Source: an uncultured Oscillospiraceae bacterium (GTDB lineage Bacteria > Bacillota > Clostridia > Oscillospirales > Oscillospiraceae). Taken from it: a stretch of DNA of 64,000 nt. The stretch covers positions 7,791-71,790 of the forward strand of contig CAJULD010000012.1 in NCBI GenBank assembly GCA_910587505.1, given 5' to 3'. This document shows positions 38,710 through 46,470 of this stretch, in pieces. Under the pieces are notes generated by a model that ran no database searches, was not told where the DNA came from, and worked only from the letters and a program-made list of their open reading frames with translations. A program made the position numbers and the translations under genes. Each line of letters starts with the position of its first letter. Positions within the stretch are counted from its first letter, which is position 1.

Positions 38710-38955
38710 CTATCGAAGCTCCTGTTCCAGATCGTCAAAGGCCGGGTTGTCAAAAAACTCCCGCAGAGAGATGTCCAGACCGTCGCACAGCTTCTTGATG
38801 GTGGACACAGTGGCGCTGTGGTTGCGTCCGCTGACGATGTTGTTGAGGGTGGACTGGGTCACTCCGTTGAGCGTCGCCAGCCGGTTGACGGTGATTTTCC
38901 GCTGGGCACAGAGCTCCAGAATCCTGGTTCGCACTGCCGTTGCCGTATCTGTCAT
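38710..38955 (-). CDS. XRE-family repressor
   Basis: The start is placed at ATG 38955. The 81-residue protein is almost entirely one HTH domain (TRILELCAQRKITVNRLATLNGVTQSTLNNIVSGRN, then IKKLCDGLDISLREFFD). An 11-bp inverted repeat (38971-38981 and 39020-39030) lies just upstream and overlaps the divergent promoter. It probably represses itself and the ABC exporter. Confidence 0.88.
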   Translation of the reverse strand: MTDTATAVRTRILELCAQRKITVNRLATLNGVTQSTLNNIVSGRNHSATVSTIKKLCDGLDISLREFFDNPAFDDLEQELR

Positions 38956-38970
38956 AAGGGCCACATCCTG

Positions 38971-39030
38971 ACTCAAAAGAGATAATCTGAGTGTACCCGT
39001 TTTCTTAAAGAAATCTTAACTCTTTTGAGT
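38971..39030. promoter_or_regulatory. Paired operator half-sites (11-bp inverted repeat)
   Basis: ACTCAAAAGAG (38971-38981) and CTCTTTTGAGT (39020-39030) are perfect inverted copies 38 bp apart. The right copy abuts the -35 of the promoter at 39030-39058. The left copy lies 15 bp upstream of the XRE start. Confidence 0.75.
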
Positions 39031-39058
39031 TGACTTGTGAAGGTTGTTCTGGTATAAT
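39030..39058 (+). promoter_or_regulatory. Rightward promoter 1 of the ABC exporter region
   Basis: TTGACT, a 17-bp spacer and TATAAT, a near-consensus sigma-A promoter. Confidence 0.85.
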
Positions 39059-39091
39059 CTTGCGGTGTTGAAGGGAGCATTTAAATTTGTC

Positions 39092-39144
39092 TTGACAAAC
39101 ATATCGAGTGGTGATATATTATCATACATATCGCAGGACGATAT
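39092..39144 (+). promoter_or_regulatory. Rightward promoter 2 with two ATATCG dyads
   Basis: TTGACA (39092-39097), a 17-bp spacer and TATATT (39115-39120). ATATCG-AGTGG-TGATAT overlaps the spacer and -10. ATATCG-CAGGA-CGATAT (39128-39144) follows at the start site. The layout resembles promoters I associate with PadR-type regulator genes, but no such gene follows. Confidence 0.75.
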
Positions 39145-39190
39145 ATTGCGCTGTTTTTTGATAGCGCATAAATGCATTCCCAAGGCCCTT

Positions 39191-39230
39191 TTTTGATACT
39201 TTTTCTCTCAAAAAAAGTATGGACGCCACA
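39191..39230 (+). repeat. Dispersed T-rich/A-rich hairpin with GTATGGACGCC tail
   Basis: ATACTTTTTCTCTC pairs with AAAAAAAGTAT, followed by GGACGCC. Similar hairpins with tails are at 42092-42130 and 53413-53447. It lies between the promoters and the ABC gene and might attenuate transcription. Confidence 0.55.
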
Positions 39231-39275
39231 AATCCACAAAAACGGCGCATGCAAAACGCCCGATGAGGAGGAGCT

Positions 39276-40052
39276 ATGCGAGAATTACTGCAAGCGCAGA
39301 GTCTGACGAAGACCTTCCGGCTGTCTGCCAGGCAGCAGAAGCTGGAAAAGACCAAAGAGAAGGTGCGGACGGCGGTGGATCACCTCAGCTTTACCGCCTG
39401 TGAGGGGGAGATTTTCGGACTGCTGGGGCCCAATGGCGCGGGAAAGACCACCACGCTTCGGATGCTGGCTACCCTCATCCGGCCGGACAGCGGCGACGCC
39501 CTGGTGGACGGGGCCAGCATCGTCCGGGAGCCGGACCAGGTCCGCAGCCGCATCGGCTTTCTTACCAGCGAGCTGAAGCTGGAGGACTGCTTTACCCCCA
39601 ACTGTTTATTTGACTTTTTTGCCGACCTCCATAAGGTGGACCCGGCGGTGCGGGACCGGCGGAAGAAGGAGCTCTTTGACCGCTTCGGTATCGACAGGTT
39701 TGCCGAGGTGAAGGTGGCAAATCTGTCCACCGGCATGAAGCAGAAGGTGTCTTTGGTGGTGTCCATCGTCCACAACCCGGACATCATCATCTTCGACGAG
39801 CCCACCAACGGCCTGGACGTGCTGACGGCCAGGGTGGTGACGGACTTCCTCCGGGAGCTGCGGGACGAGGGGAAGACCATCATCGTCTCCACCCATATTT
39901 TCAGCCTGATCGAGAAGCTCTGCGACCGGGTGGGGATCATCATCAGCGGGAGGATGATCGTATGCGACACCCTGGAGCGGGTTTGCGGCGGCATGAGCCT
40001 GGAGGACAGATTCTTTGAAATTTATAAGGAAACGGCAGGTGACGGGGAATGA
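39276..40052 (+). CDS. ABC exporter ATP-binding protein (NatA-like)
   Basis: AGGAGGAGCT precedes ATG 39276. The 258-residue protein has Walker A (GPNGAGKTTT, about 51-60), the signature LSTGMKQKVS, Walker B (IIIFDEPTNGLD) and the switch His (STHIF). It pairs with the permease gene that overlaps it by 4 nt. NatAB-like exporters extrude Na or small toxic molecules; the substrate here is unknown. Confidence 0.93.
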   Translation: MRELLQAQSLTKTFRLSARQQKLEKTKEKVRTAVDHLSFTACEGEIFGLLGPNGAGKTTTLRMLATLIRPDSGDALVDGASIVREPDQVRSRIGFLTSELKLEDCFTPNCLFDFFADLHKVDPAVRDRRKKELFDRFGIDRFAEVKVANLSTGMKQKVSLVVSIVHNPDIIIFDEPTNGLDVLTARVVTDFLRELRDEGKTIIVSTHIFSLIEKLCDRVGIIISGRMIVCDTLERVCGGMSLEDRFFEIYKETAGDGE

Positions 40053-41221
40053 GAAGCGGGATACTTACGATTATGAAGAAGGAGCTGACCCGGTTTTTCG
40101 GCGACAAGCGGATGGTGGCCGGCGTCCTTCTGCCTGGTATCCTGGTTTACATCGGGTACAGCTTCATGGGCGGAGCCATGGGGGACGCTTTCGGCGTGGA
40201 CGAGGACTACACTCCCACCGTCCAGACGGTGAACCTGCCGGAGTCTATGGAGGCGCTGCTGCCCCAGACGGGATTTACCATCATTGCGGCTTCGGACGGG
40301 GAGGCGGCCAAGGAGGCCGTAACAGCTCAGGAGCTGGACCTGCTGATGGAATTCCCGGAGGGGTTTGACGCCGATGTCGCGGCCTATGAGGTGTCCTCCG
40401 GTGGAGCGGCCCCCAATGTGGAGGTCTATTATAATGCAGCCTCCACCAATTCCACCTTTGCCTATCAGACAGTGGTGAGCCTGCTGGATGCCTATGAGGG
40501 CCAGATGGTCAACAAGTTTGACGTCAACGCCGGCGGGGAGGGCTACGATCTGGCCACGGCGGAGGATACAACGGGGTTCTTTTTCGCCATGATGATGCCT
40601 CTGCTGCTGATGATGTTTCTCTACTCTGGCTGCGCCGCCGTGGCCCCGGAGTCCATCGCGGGGGAGAAGGAGCGGGGCACTATCGCCACTATGCTGATTA
40701 CGCCCATCCGCCGCAGCGACGTGGCCCTTGGGAAGATTCTGGCGCTGGCGCTGATTGCCATAATCTCCGCGGCCTCCAGCACAGTGGGTACCGTCCTGGC
40801 GCTGCCAAAGATGATGGGCGGCGTGACGGACGAGGTCAGCGCGGATATTTACGGCGTGCAGGACTATCTGCTGCTGGCGGCGGTCATCTTTTCCACGGTG
40901 CTGCTGCTGGTGACTGTGATCTCCGTTCTTTCTGCTTTCGCCAGGACCGTCAAGGAGGCCCAGACCTACGTCATGCCGGTTATGCTGCTGGTAATGGGAC
41001 TGGGGATCACGGGCATGTTCGGGGGCGGCGCGTCCCAGGAGCTGGCTGGCTACTGCATCCCGCTGTACAACAGCGTCCAGTGCATGGTGGGGGTGTTTTC
41101 CTTCTCTGTGCTGCCCGTAGGCGTAGCCGCCACGGTGGGGGCCAATGCCGTCGTGACCATTCTGGGCGTGGTGGCGCTGGCCAGGATGTTCAACAGCGAA
41201 AAGATTATTTTTTCCAGATAG
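40049..41221 (+). CDS. ABC-2-type permease (NatB-like)
   Basis: ATG 40049 overlaps the ATPase stop. The 390-residue protein has an N-terminal helix, a large extracytoplasmic domain (about 40-170) and a C-terminal block of five or six helices (FFFAMMMPLLLMMFLYSGC, LALALIAIISAASSTVGTVL, LLLAAVIFSTVLLLVTVISVL). The cytoplasmic GEKERGTIATMLITPI motif is typical of NatB/YhaP-type permeases. Confidence 0.92.
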   Translation: MRSGILTIMKKELTRFFGDKRMVAGVLLPGILVYIGYSFMGGAMGDAFGVDEDYTPTVQTVNLPESMEALLPQTGFTIIAASDGEAAKEAVTAQELDLLMEFPEGFDADVAAYEVSSGGAAPNVEVYYNAASTNSTFAYQTVVSLLDAYEGQMVNKFDVNAGGEGYDLATAEDTTGFFFAMMMPLLLMMFLYSGCAAVAPESIAGEKERGTIATMLITPIRRSDVALGKILALALIAIISAASSTVGTVLALPKMMGGVTDEVSADIYGVQDYLLLAAVIFSTVLLLVTVISVLSAFARTVKEAQTYVMPVMLLVMGLGITGMFGGGASQELAGYCIPLYNSVQCMVGVFSFSVLPVGVAATVGANAVVTILGVVALARMFNSEKIIFSR

Positions 41222-41231
41222 AAGGGCAGGG

Positions 41232-41258
41232 GAGCCGCGGCGCACAGCGCCGCGGCTC
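41232..41258. terminator. Hairpin after the ABC exporter operon
   Basis: GAGCCGCGGCGC and GCGCCGCGGCTC form a perfect 12-bp stem around ACA. No T-run follows directly; further hairpins (GGATCG-CTTCG-CGATCC and CAGCGCC...GGCGCTG) lie between here and greA. Confidence 0.6.
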
Positions 41259-41449
41259 AATGTCCGAAGCAATGTGTTCTCAGAGCGCAGGTCCAGGCGC
41301 GTTCTGGGGTACTTTTTCCTTCGTGAAGGATCGCTTCGCGATCCTTTCAGCGCCCGGCTCGCCGCAGGCGCTGAGGAAGAATCCGCTGGTCTTTTCTCCT
41401 CTCCCATGTTATAATAGACCTATCAACCGGGAGGAAAGAGGTATGCTCA

Positions 41450-41953
41450 ATGTATGATGAATTGACCGAAGTCGATATCAAAAAAATGAAGGAAGAGATC
41501 GACTACCGCATCCGGGTCCTGCGGCCCAAATTGATCGAGGAGGTCCAGACCGCCCGCGCCTTCGGAGACCTGAGTGAAAACTTTGAGTACAAATGCGCCA
41601 GGCAGGAGAAAAACCGCAACGACAGCCGTATACGCTATTTGCAGAAGATGGTCAGCACCGCGAAGGTGATTTCCGCGGACTCCGCAGGGGATGCGGTGGG
41701 TCTGTTTGACAAGGTGGCTGTCTTCCATGAGGGGCTGGGAAAAGAGATGACGCTGCGTGTCGTTACCACCCTCCGCTGCGACGCAGCCAGGGGACTCATC
41801 AGCAAGGAGTCCCCGGTGGGCAGAGCGCTGCTGGGCCGGAAAGTGGGGGACCGGGTCCATGTGAACGCCGGGGGCGGGACACAGTATGACATGGAGATCC
41901 GCTCCATTGAAAAGGGAACGGACGACGAATCCCTGGAGATACAGAAGTTTTAA
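41450..41953 (+). CDS. greA: GreA-family transcription elongation factor
   Basis: The 167-residue protein starts at ATG 41450, 7 nt after AGGAAAGAGG and a TATAAT at 41410-41415. It has the N-terminal coiled coil with its acidic tip (ARAFGDLSENFEYKCARQEK) and the C-terminal FKBP-like domain (SPVGRALLGRKVGDRVHVNAGGG). GreA stimulates RNA cleavage by backtracked polymerase. It is a stand-alone gene here. Confidence 0.93.
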   Translation: MYDELTEVDIKKMKEEIDYRIRVLRPKLIEEVQTARAFGDLSENFEYKCARQEKNRNDSRIRYLQKMVSTAKVISADSAGDAVGLFDKVAVFHEGLGKEMTLRVVTTLRCDAARGLISKESPVGRALLGRKVGDRVHVNAGGGTQYDMEIRSIEKGTDDESLEIQKF

Positions 41954-41999
41954 AGAGGAACCCCCCGGCAAAGCCGGGGAGGTCTTCTTCGACAGGCTG

Positions 42000-42028
42000 A
42001 CGGGCGGGCCGTAAGGCCCGCCCGTTTT
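42000..42028 (+). terminator. Terminator after greA
   Basis: ACGGGCGGGCC (42000-42010) pairs with GGCCCGCCCGT (42015-42025), then TTT. A CCCCGGC-AAA-GCCGGGG hairpin (41963-41979) lies just before it. Confidence 0.8.
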
Positions 42029-42091
42029 CCACAACGCCGGTAAAACTTTTCAGAAGCTCCTGCGAGGCAATGTCCAGCCTTCCTGAAGGTT

Positions 42092-42130
42092 CTTTCTGAT
42101 TCTTTTTTCAAAAAGAATCAATACGCCACG
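42092..42130 (-). repeat. Dispersed T-rich/A-rich hairpin after proS
   Basis: GATTCTTTTTTC and AAAAAGAATC are followed by AATACGCCAC. On the reverse strand it ends the proS gene, so it may serve as its terminator. Confidence 0.6.
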
Positions 42131-43560
42131 CCCCAGATGATGTCTGTCGTACACTCCTTGCCGCACACGGGGCACTTGCCGGTAGCGCCGGACTGGTCCA
42201 GAGGCATACACCGGGAGGTGACGCCCACCTTTTCCTTCATGGCAAGCTCGCAGTCCAGACTGCCGCACCATCTGGTATGGACAAAGCCGCCGCGGTTCTT
42301 CTCGATGAGGGCCTTGACCTCCTCCCAGGTTTCGGCAGAGAAGGTGTTGTCCTCCAGGTTCTTTTTCGCCATGGCAAACATGTTGTCGTGAATCTCGTCC
42401 AGCAGCGTTGCCACGGCGGTCTCCAGCCCGGCCAGAGGAACAAAGGTCTTTTCCCCGGTGTCCCGGCGGGCGATGCAGCACTGGTCCTTCTCCATGTCCT
42501 TAGGGCCGATCTCCACCCGGAGGGGCACGCCCCGCATCTCGTATTCGGCGAACTTCCAGCCGGGCGCCTTGTCGCTGTCGTCCAGCTTCACCCGAACGCC
42601 CGCCTTTTCCAGCCGGTCCCGCAGGCCCTGGGCGGCCTCGACGACGCCGGGCCTGTGCTGGGCGATGGGCAGGACCACCGCCTGGATGGGAGCCACCCGG
42701 GGGGGCAGCACCAGACCGTTGTCGTCGCCGTGGGTCATGATGATACCGCCAATAAGGCGGGTGGACACGCCCCAGCTGGTCTGGTGGGGGTGATGGAGCT
42801 GGTTGTCCGCGCCGGTGAAGGTGATGTCAAAGGCTTTGGCGAAGCCGTCGCCGAAGTAGTGGCTGGTCCCCGCCTGGAGGGCCTTGCGGTCATGCATCAT
42901 GCACTCCACGCAGTAGGTGTCCTCCGCGCCGGAGAACTTCTCCCTGTCGGTCTTGCGGCCCCGTGTGACGGGCATGGCGAGATAGTTCTCGCAGAAATCC
43001 GCGTAGATGTTCAGCATGCGCACCGTCTCCTCCACGGCCTCTCCGGCGGTGGCGTGCATGGTGTGACCCTCCTGCCACAGAAACTCCCGGTGGCGGAGGA
43101 AGGGGCGGCTGGTCTTCTCCCAGCGCAGCACACTGCACCACTGGTTGTACAGCTTGGGCAGGTCCCGGTGGGAGTGGATGATGTTTTTATAGTGCTCGCA
43201 GAACAGGGTCTCGCTGGTGGGACGGATGCAGTAGCGCTCCTCCAGCTTCTCCGTTCCACCGAAGGTCACCCAGGCGCACTCCGGGGCGAAACCCTCCACG
43301 TGGTCCTTCTCCTTCTGGAGCAGGCTCTCGGGGATGAGCATGGGCATGGCCACGTTTTCATGGCCCGTGGCCTTGAACTGCCGGTCCAGCTCCTTCTGCA
43401 TATTCTCCCAGATGGCGTAGCCATAGGGGCGGTAGATGAACATGCCCTTCACGCTGGAGTAGTCGATGAGTTCCGCCTTTTTGCATACGTCGGTGAACCA
43501 TTGGGCGAAGTCCACGTCCCGCGCGGTGATGGCGTCCACCTGTCTCTGATCCTTTGCCAT
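42118..43560 (-). CDS. proS: Prolyl-tRNA synthetase, archaeal/eukaryal-type class II
   Basis: ATG 43560 follows GGAGAGAAACTGCT. The 480-residue length, lack of an editing insertion and the motifs VLRWEKTSRPFLRHREFLWQEGHT (motif 2) and WGVSTRLIGGIIMTHGDDNGL (motif 3) match the ProS type 3 group shared with archaea. A C-terminal zinc-like CPVCGKECTTD is present. It charges tRNA-Pro. I found no T-box before it; it has a plain sigma-A promoter. Confidence 0.96.
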   Translation of the reverse strand: MAKDQRQVDAITARDVDFAQWFTDVCKKAELIDYSSVKGMFIYRPYGYAIWENMQKELDRQFKATGHENVAMPMLIPESLLQKEKDHVEGFAPECAWVTFGGTEKLEERYCIRPTSETLFCEHYKNIIHSHRDLPKLYNQWCSVLRWEKTSRPFLRHREFLWQEGHTMHATAGEAVEETVRMLNIYADFCENYLAMPVTRGRKTDREKFSGAEDTYCVECMMHDRKALQAGTSHYFGDGFAKAFDITFTGADNQLHHPHQTSWGVSTRLIGGIIMTHGDDNGLVLPPRVAPIQAVVLPIAQHRPGVVEAAQGLRDRLEKAGVRVKLDDSDKAPGWKFAEYEMRGVPLRVEIGPKDMEKDQCCIARRDTGEKTFVPLAGLETAVATLLDEIHDNMFAMAKKNLEDNTFSAETWEEVKALIEKNRGGFVHTRWCGSLDCELAMKEKVGVTSRCMPLDQSGATGKCPVCGKECTTDIIWGVAY

Positions 43561-43613
43561 AGCAGTTTCTCTCCTGAATCTATTTAAATTTTGGGTGTTT
43601 TCACTGGTTCCTT

Positions 43614-43642
43614 ATTTTAGCGATTCAGAGGGGAAATGTCAA
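43614..43642 (-). promoter_or_regulatory. Promoter for proS
   Basis: On the reverse strand TTGACA (43642-43637), a 17-bp spacer and TAAAAT (43619-43614). Confidence 0.85.
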
Positions 43643-43796
43643 GGGAAACGCAGCATCTGCGGCGCTGCACGGACAATTTTCTTTGCTGCCTCCGGCGGCA
43701 CGGCAGTTTTCTTTTCGATACTGCCGGGGCTGGGAGCTCCGGGGGACTTCTGCTTTTTTCGTACAGGTGAAAAGAAGGGCTGCCACGGCAGAAATG

Positions 43797-45011
43797 CTAC
43801 TTTTTCTCCAGCTTTACCGTCTCCTTCATGGCCACTGAGCAGGCCAGATCCCCCAGTACGTTGCAGCAGGTAGCCCCCATATCGCACAGGGTGTTGACGC
43901 TGATGTACACCCCCATTACGCCCGCCGGCAGGCCGGCAATGGACGCCAGGGCCGCAAAGGACGCGATGGCTCCGCCGGGTACGCCGGGGGTGCCGATGCT
44001 CAGCAGCGTATTGCTCAGAAGTACCACGGCCAGCATGCCGAAGCTGACCTCCACGCCGCAGGCGTTGGCAAAGAAGACGATCATGAAGCTCATGAGGATA
44101 CTCACCGCGTCCATGTTGATGGTGGCCCCCAGAGGCAGCGCCAGAGAGGAAATCTCGTTGGGTACCCCCATTTCGTCGGCGCAGCGCTTGCTGATGGGCA
44201 GCGTGGCGGAGCTGGAGCAGGTGCCGAAGGCGTTCAGCGCCGCGGGCATGACCCTGGAGAAGAACTGCCGCACGCCGTATTTGCCCAGCAGCCGGACAAT
44301 GCCGCCGTAAACGATGAGCGCATACAGGAAGAAGGTCAGATACAGCGCGATCAGCACCGTACCCAGGGCGACGATCGTCTCCGTGCCGTTGGCGTAGACC
44401 ACGGAGGCGATAGAGCACAGCACACCCACCGGTGTGAACAGCATGACCACGGATACGATTTTTACGGAAATTTCATTGACGGAGCAGGCAAGCATAACAA
44501 ACGGCTCCGCCTTTTTCCCAAGCGTCAGACAGGTGATGCCAACGATCACCGCAAATACCAGGACCTGCAGCATGTCGCCGTTGGCAAAGGAGGCCACGGG
44601 ATTGGCCGGAACCAGGTTCTTTACCGTATCCAGCAGGCTGGTGAACTGGGTGGCCGCTACATTGGCCTCCACCATCTCGATGACGACGCCCCGTCCCAAC
44701 CCCAGCGCCCGGGGAAGAAACAGCCCCAGCAGACTGGCCAGCAGGGTGGTGCAGACATAGTAAATGACGGACTGTGCGCCGATTTTACCGGTGGCGGATA
44801 CGCTGCCGATGCCGTGGACGCCCACCACCAGCGAGCAGAACACCAGCGGATAGATCATCATGCGCAGCGCGTTCATATACAGTCCGCTGACAAGGTCGAT
44901 GGCGGGCAGCAGGAATTCCAGACGGCCGGGAATCAGCAGCCCCAGGACGATCCCCAGGATCAGACAGATAAAAATGGCCAGGGTCAGATGGGTCGAGGTT
45001 TTCTTTTTCAT
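43797..45011 (-). CDS. Sodium:dicarboxylate (DAACS family) symporter, probable aspartate/glutamate carrier
   Basis: ATG 45011 follows AAAGGAGCTGTTTCCC. The 404-residue protein has eight membrane helices and the two re-entrant loops of the GltP/GltT fold: FGTCSSSATLPIS (HP1) and GTPGVPGGAIASF (HP2), with GATINMDAVS in helix 7. Family members take up aspartate, glutamate, C4-dicarboxylates, serine or threonine with Na or H ions. The leader is a T-box whose specifier reads GAU (Asp), which argues for aspartate uptake. Its stop lies 236 bp upstream of proS. Confidence 0.93.
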   Translation of the reverse strand: MKKKTSTHLTLAIFICLILGIVLGLLIPGRLEFLLPAIDLVSGLYMNALRMMIYPLVFCSLVVGVHGIGSVSATGKIGAQSVIYYVCTTLLASLLGLFLPRALGLGRGVVIEMVEANVAATQFTSLLDTVKNLVPANPVASFANGDMLQVLVFAVIVGITCLTLGKKAEPFVMLACSVNEISVKIVSVVMLFTPVGVLCSIASVVYANGTETIVALGTVLIALYLTFFLYALIVYGGIVRLLGKYGVRQFFSRVMPAALNAFGTCSSSATLPISKRCADEMGVPNEISSLALPLGATINMDAVSILMSFMIVFFANACGVEVSFGMLAVVLLSNTLLSIGTPGVPGGAIASFAALASIAGLPAGVMGVYISVNTLCDMGATCCNVLGDLACSVAMKETVKLEKK

Positions 45012-45049
45012 GGGAAACAGCTCCTTTACACATAACATACAAAAATGGC

Positions 45050-45310
45050 AAAATAAAAACGCCCGTCTTCCTGTGCAGAAGACGAGCGGAATGCCCGTGG
45101 TACCACTTCTTTTCACCCCGTGAGAAACCGGGGCCTCCATGAGCGTCCAGCAACGCTCTCCGCTGTAACGGGCAGACCCGTCGCGCCCTGACAGAATCCG
45201 CTTGGGCGCGCCTCTCCGGAGCCATCTTCTCCCGATTCCGACCGGCTCCCTTTCAGCAGGCGGGAGCTCTCTGTGCGGCGGGCCGCGGGATACTCTTTCC
45301 TTCATCGTGT
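45050..45310 (-). promoter_or_regulatory. T-box riboswitch, apparent Asp specifier, upstream of the symporter
   Basis: On the reverse strand the leader has, in order: GATGAAGGAAAGAGTA, AGAGAGC, GCTGAAAGG, GAA-GAT-GGCTCCGGAG, the antiterminator GTGGTACCACGGGC (plus positions 45094-45106), and a terminator CGCTCGTCTTC...GAAGACGGGCG (45088-45060) followed by TTTTTATTTT. In T-box leaders the specifier codon follows GAA opposite AGTA, which gives GAT (plus 45224-45226), an Asp codon. Uncharged tRNA-Asp would favour read-through. Confidence 0.85.
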
Positions 45311-45333
45311 TTGGTATGATAAAAATTATGATT

Positions 45334-45362
45334 ATTATATTCGGCGGCTTCCGGAAAGTCAA
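45334..45362 (-). promoter_or_regulatory. Promoter for the T-box/symporter unit
   Basis: On the reverse strand TTGACT (45362-45357), a 17-bp spacer and TATAAT (45339-45334). Confidence 0.88.
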
Positions 45363-45463
45363 TAGGTAATCTGACGTGTTCTGAGGCGAAACGACGGTTC
45401 CTTTTTGTACAAAGTCAGCAACGGCAGTCCTTCGATTTGTTTCCCTCTTCCGCAATAAACTGG

Positions 45464-45492
45464 TAGACTTTTTCCATCCCGCGAGGTATACT
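45464..45492 (+). promoter_or_regulatory. Promoter for the murB-rapZ-yvcK genes
   Basis: TAGACT, a 17-bp spacer and TATACT. Confidence 0.7.
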
Positions 45493-45538
45493 ATAACAGA
45501 GAGAAATGATTTATCCCAGCCAGGAGGTTTTTCTTGCT

Positions 45539-46444
45539 ATGCCGTGGTTTGACCGCTTTGATGAAATTACCGGGTTCCCGGATATGGAAATTCTCCGGGA
45601 GGAGCCGATGGAGAAGCACACTACCTTCCGGATCGGAGGGCCCGTCCGGCGGCTCGTCCGCCCGGCGTCGGCCGGGCAGTGCGCCGCGCTGCTGGCTGTG
45701 GCGGAGAAGGAAGGATGGCCGGTGCTGGTGCTGGGTAACGGCTCCAATCTGCTGGCGGCGGACGAGGGACTGGACTTGCTGGCCGTTTCTACCGGGCGGC
45801 TGGAGGGTCTGGAGCGGACCGGGGAGAAAACGGTCCGGGCGGGAGCGGGCGTCAGCCTGGCGCGGCTGGCGTCCTTTGCCCAGCGGGAGGGGCTGAGCGG
45901 ACTGGAATTTGCCCACGGAATACCGGGCAGTCTGGGGGGCGGCGTATACATGAACGCCGGGGCCTATGGCGGCGAAATGAGGCAGGCGCTGTCCGCTGTG
46001 ACGGCCTGGTTTCCCGGCGAGGGTATCCGCCGTCTGGCGGTGGAGGAGCTGGAGTTGGGCTACCGCCGCAGCATCTTCAGCGGCGGACGGGGCGTGGTGC
46101 TGGAGGCGGAGCTTCTGCTGGAGCCGGGAGACCGGAAGGCGATCCGGTCGCGGATGGAGGAGCTTGGCTGCCGCCGCCGGGAGAAGCAGCCTCTGGAGTA
46201 TCCCAGCGCGGGCAGCACATTCAAACGGCCCGAGGGCCATTTTGCCGGAACGCTGATCGAGCAGTGCGGATTGAAGGGGCGGCGCGTCGGCGGCGCGCAG
46301 GTGTCGGAAAAGCACGCAGGATTCGTTATCAACACCGGCGGGGCCACCTGCGCCGACGTTCTGGCGCTGATCCGCTGCATACAGGAAACGGTGTACGACC
46401 AGACCGGCGTCCGGCTGGAGCCGGAGGTCAAAACCGTTCCGTAA
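45539..46444 (+). CDS. murB: UDP-N-acetylenolpyruvoylglucosamine reductase
   Basis: ATG 45539 is chosen because AGGAGG lies 12 nt upstream; ATG 45506 has no site. The 301-residue protein has FAD-binding motifs HTTFRIGGPVRRLVRP and GNGSNLL, HGIPGSLGGGVYMNAGAYGGE, YPSAGSTFKRP with the catalytic Ser, GLKGRRVGGAQVSEKHAGFVIN and the final RLEPEVK Glu. It makes UDP-MurNAc for peptidoglycan. rapZ starts 26 nt after its stop. Confidence 0.95.
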   Translation: MPWFDRFDEITGFPDMEILREEPMEKHTTFRIGGPVRRLVRPASAGQCAALLAVAEKEGWPVLVLGNGSNLLAADEGLDLLAVSTGRLEGLERTGEKTVRAGAGVSLARLASFAQREGLSGLEFAHGIPGSLGGGVYMNAGAYGGEMRQALSAVTAWFPGEGIRRLAVEELELGYRRSIFSGGRGVVLEAELLLEPGDRKAIRSRMEELGCRRREKQPLEYPSAGSTFKRPEGHFAGTLIEQCGLKGRRVGGAQVSEKHAGFVINTGGATCADVLALIRCIQETVYDQTGVRLEPEVKTVP

Positions 46445-46470
46445 GGACCGCGCGAGAGGGAGAGAGAAAG

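Larger units (their letters stand above)
38956..39275. other. Control region between the XRE repressor and the ABC exporter
   Basis: This 320-bp gap holds an 11-bp inverted repeat, two rightward promoters, two ATATCG-type dyads and a dispersed T-rich/A-rich hairpin. No credible open frame was found. Confidence 0.8.

Noticed and set aside
42277..43587. A rightward open frame opposite proS
   Set aside because: Antisense image of a clear synthetase gene with no motif of its own.
43561..43660. T-box in front of proS
   Set aside because: The leader is short and lacks a GGTGGTACC-type antiterminator or specifier structure.
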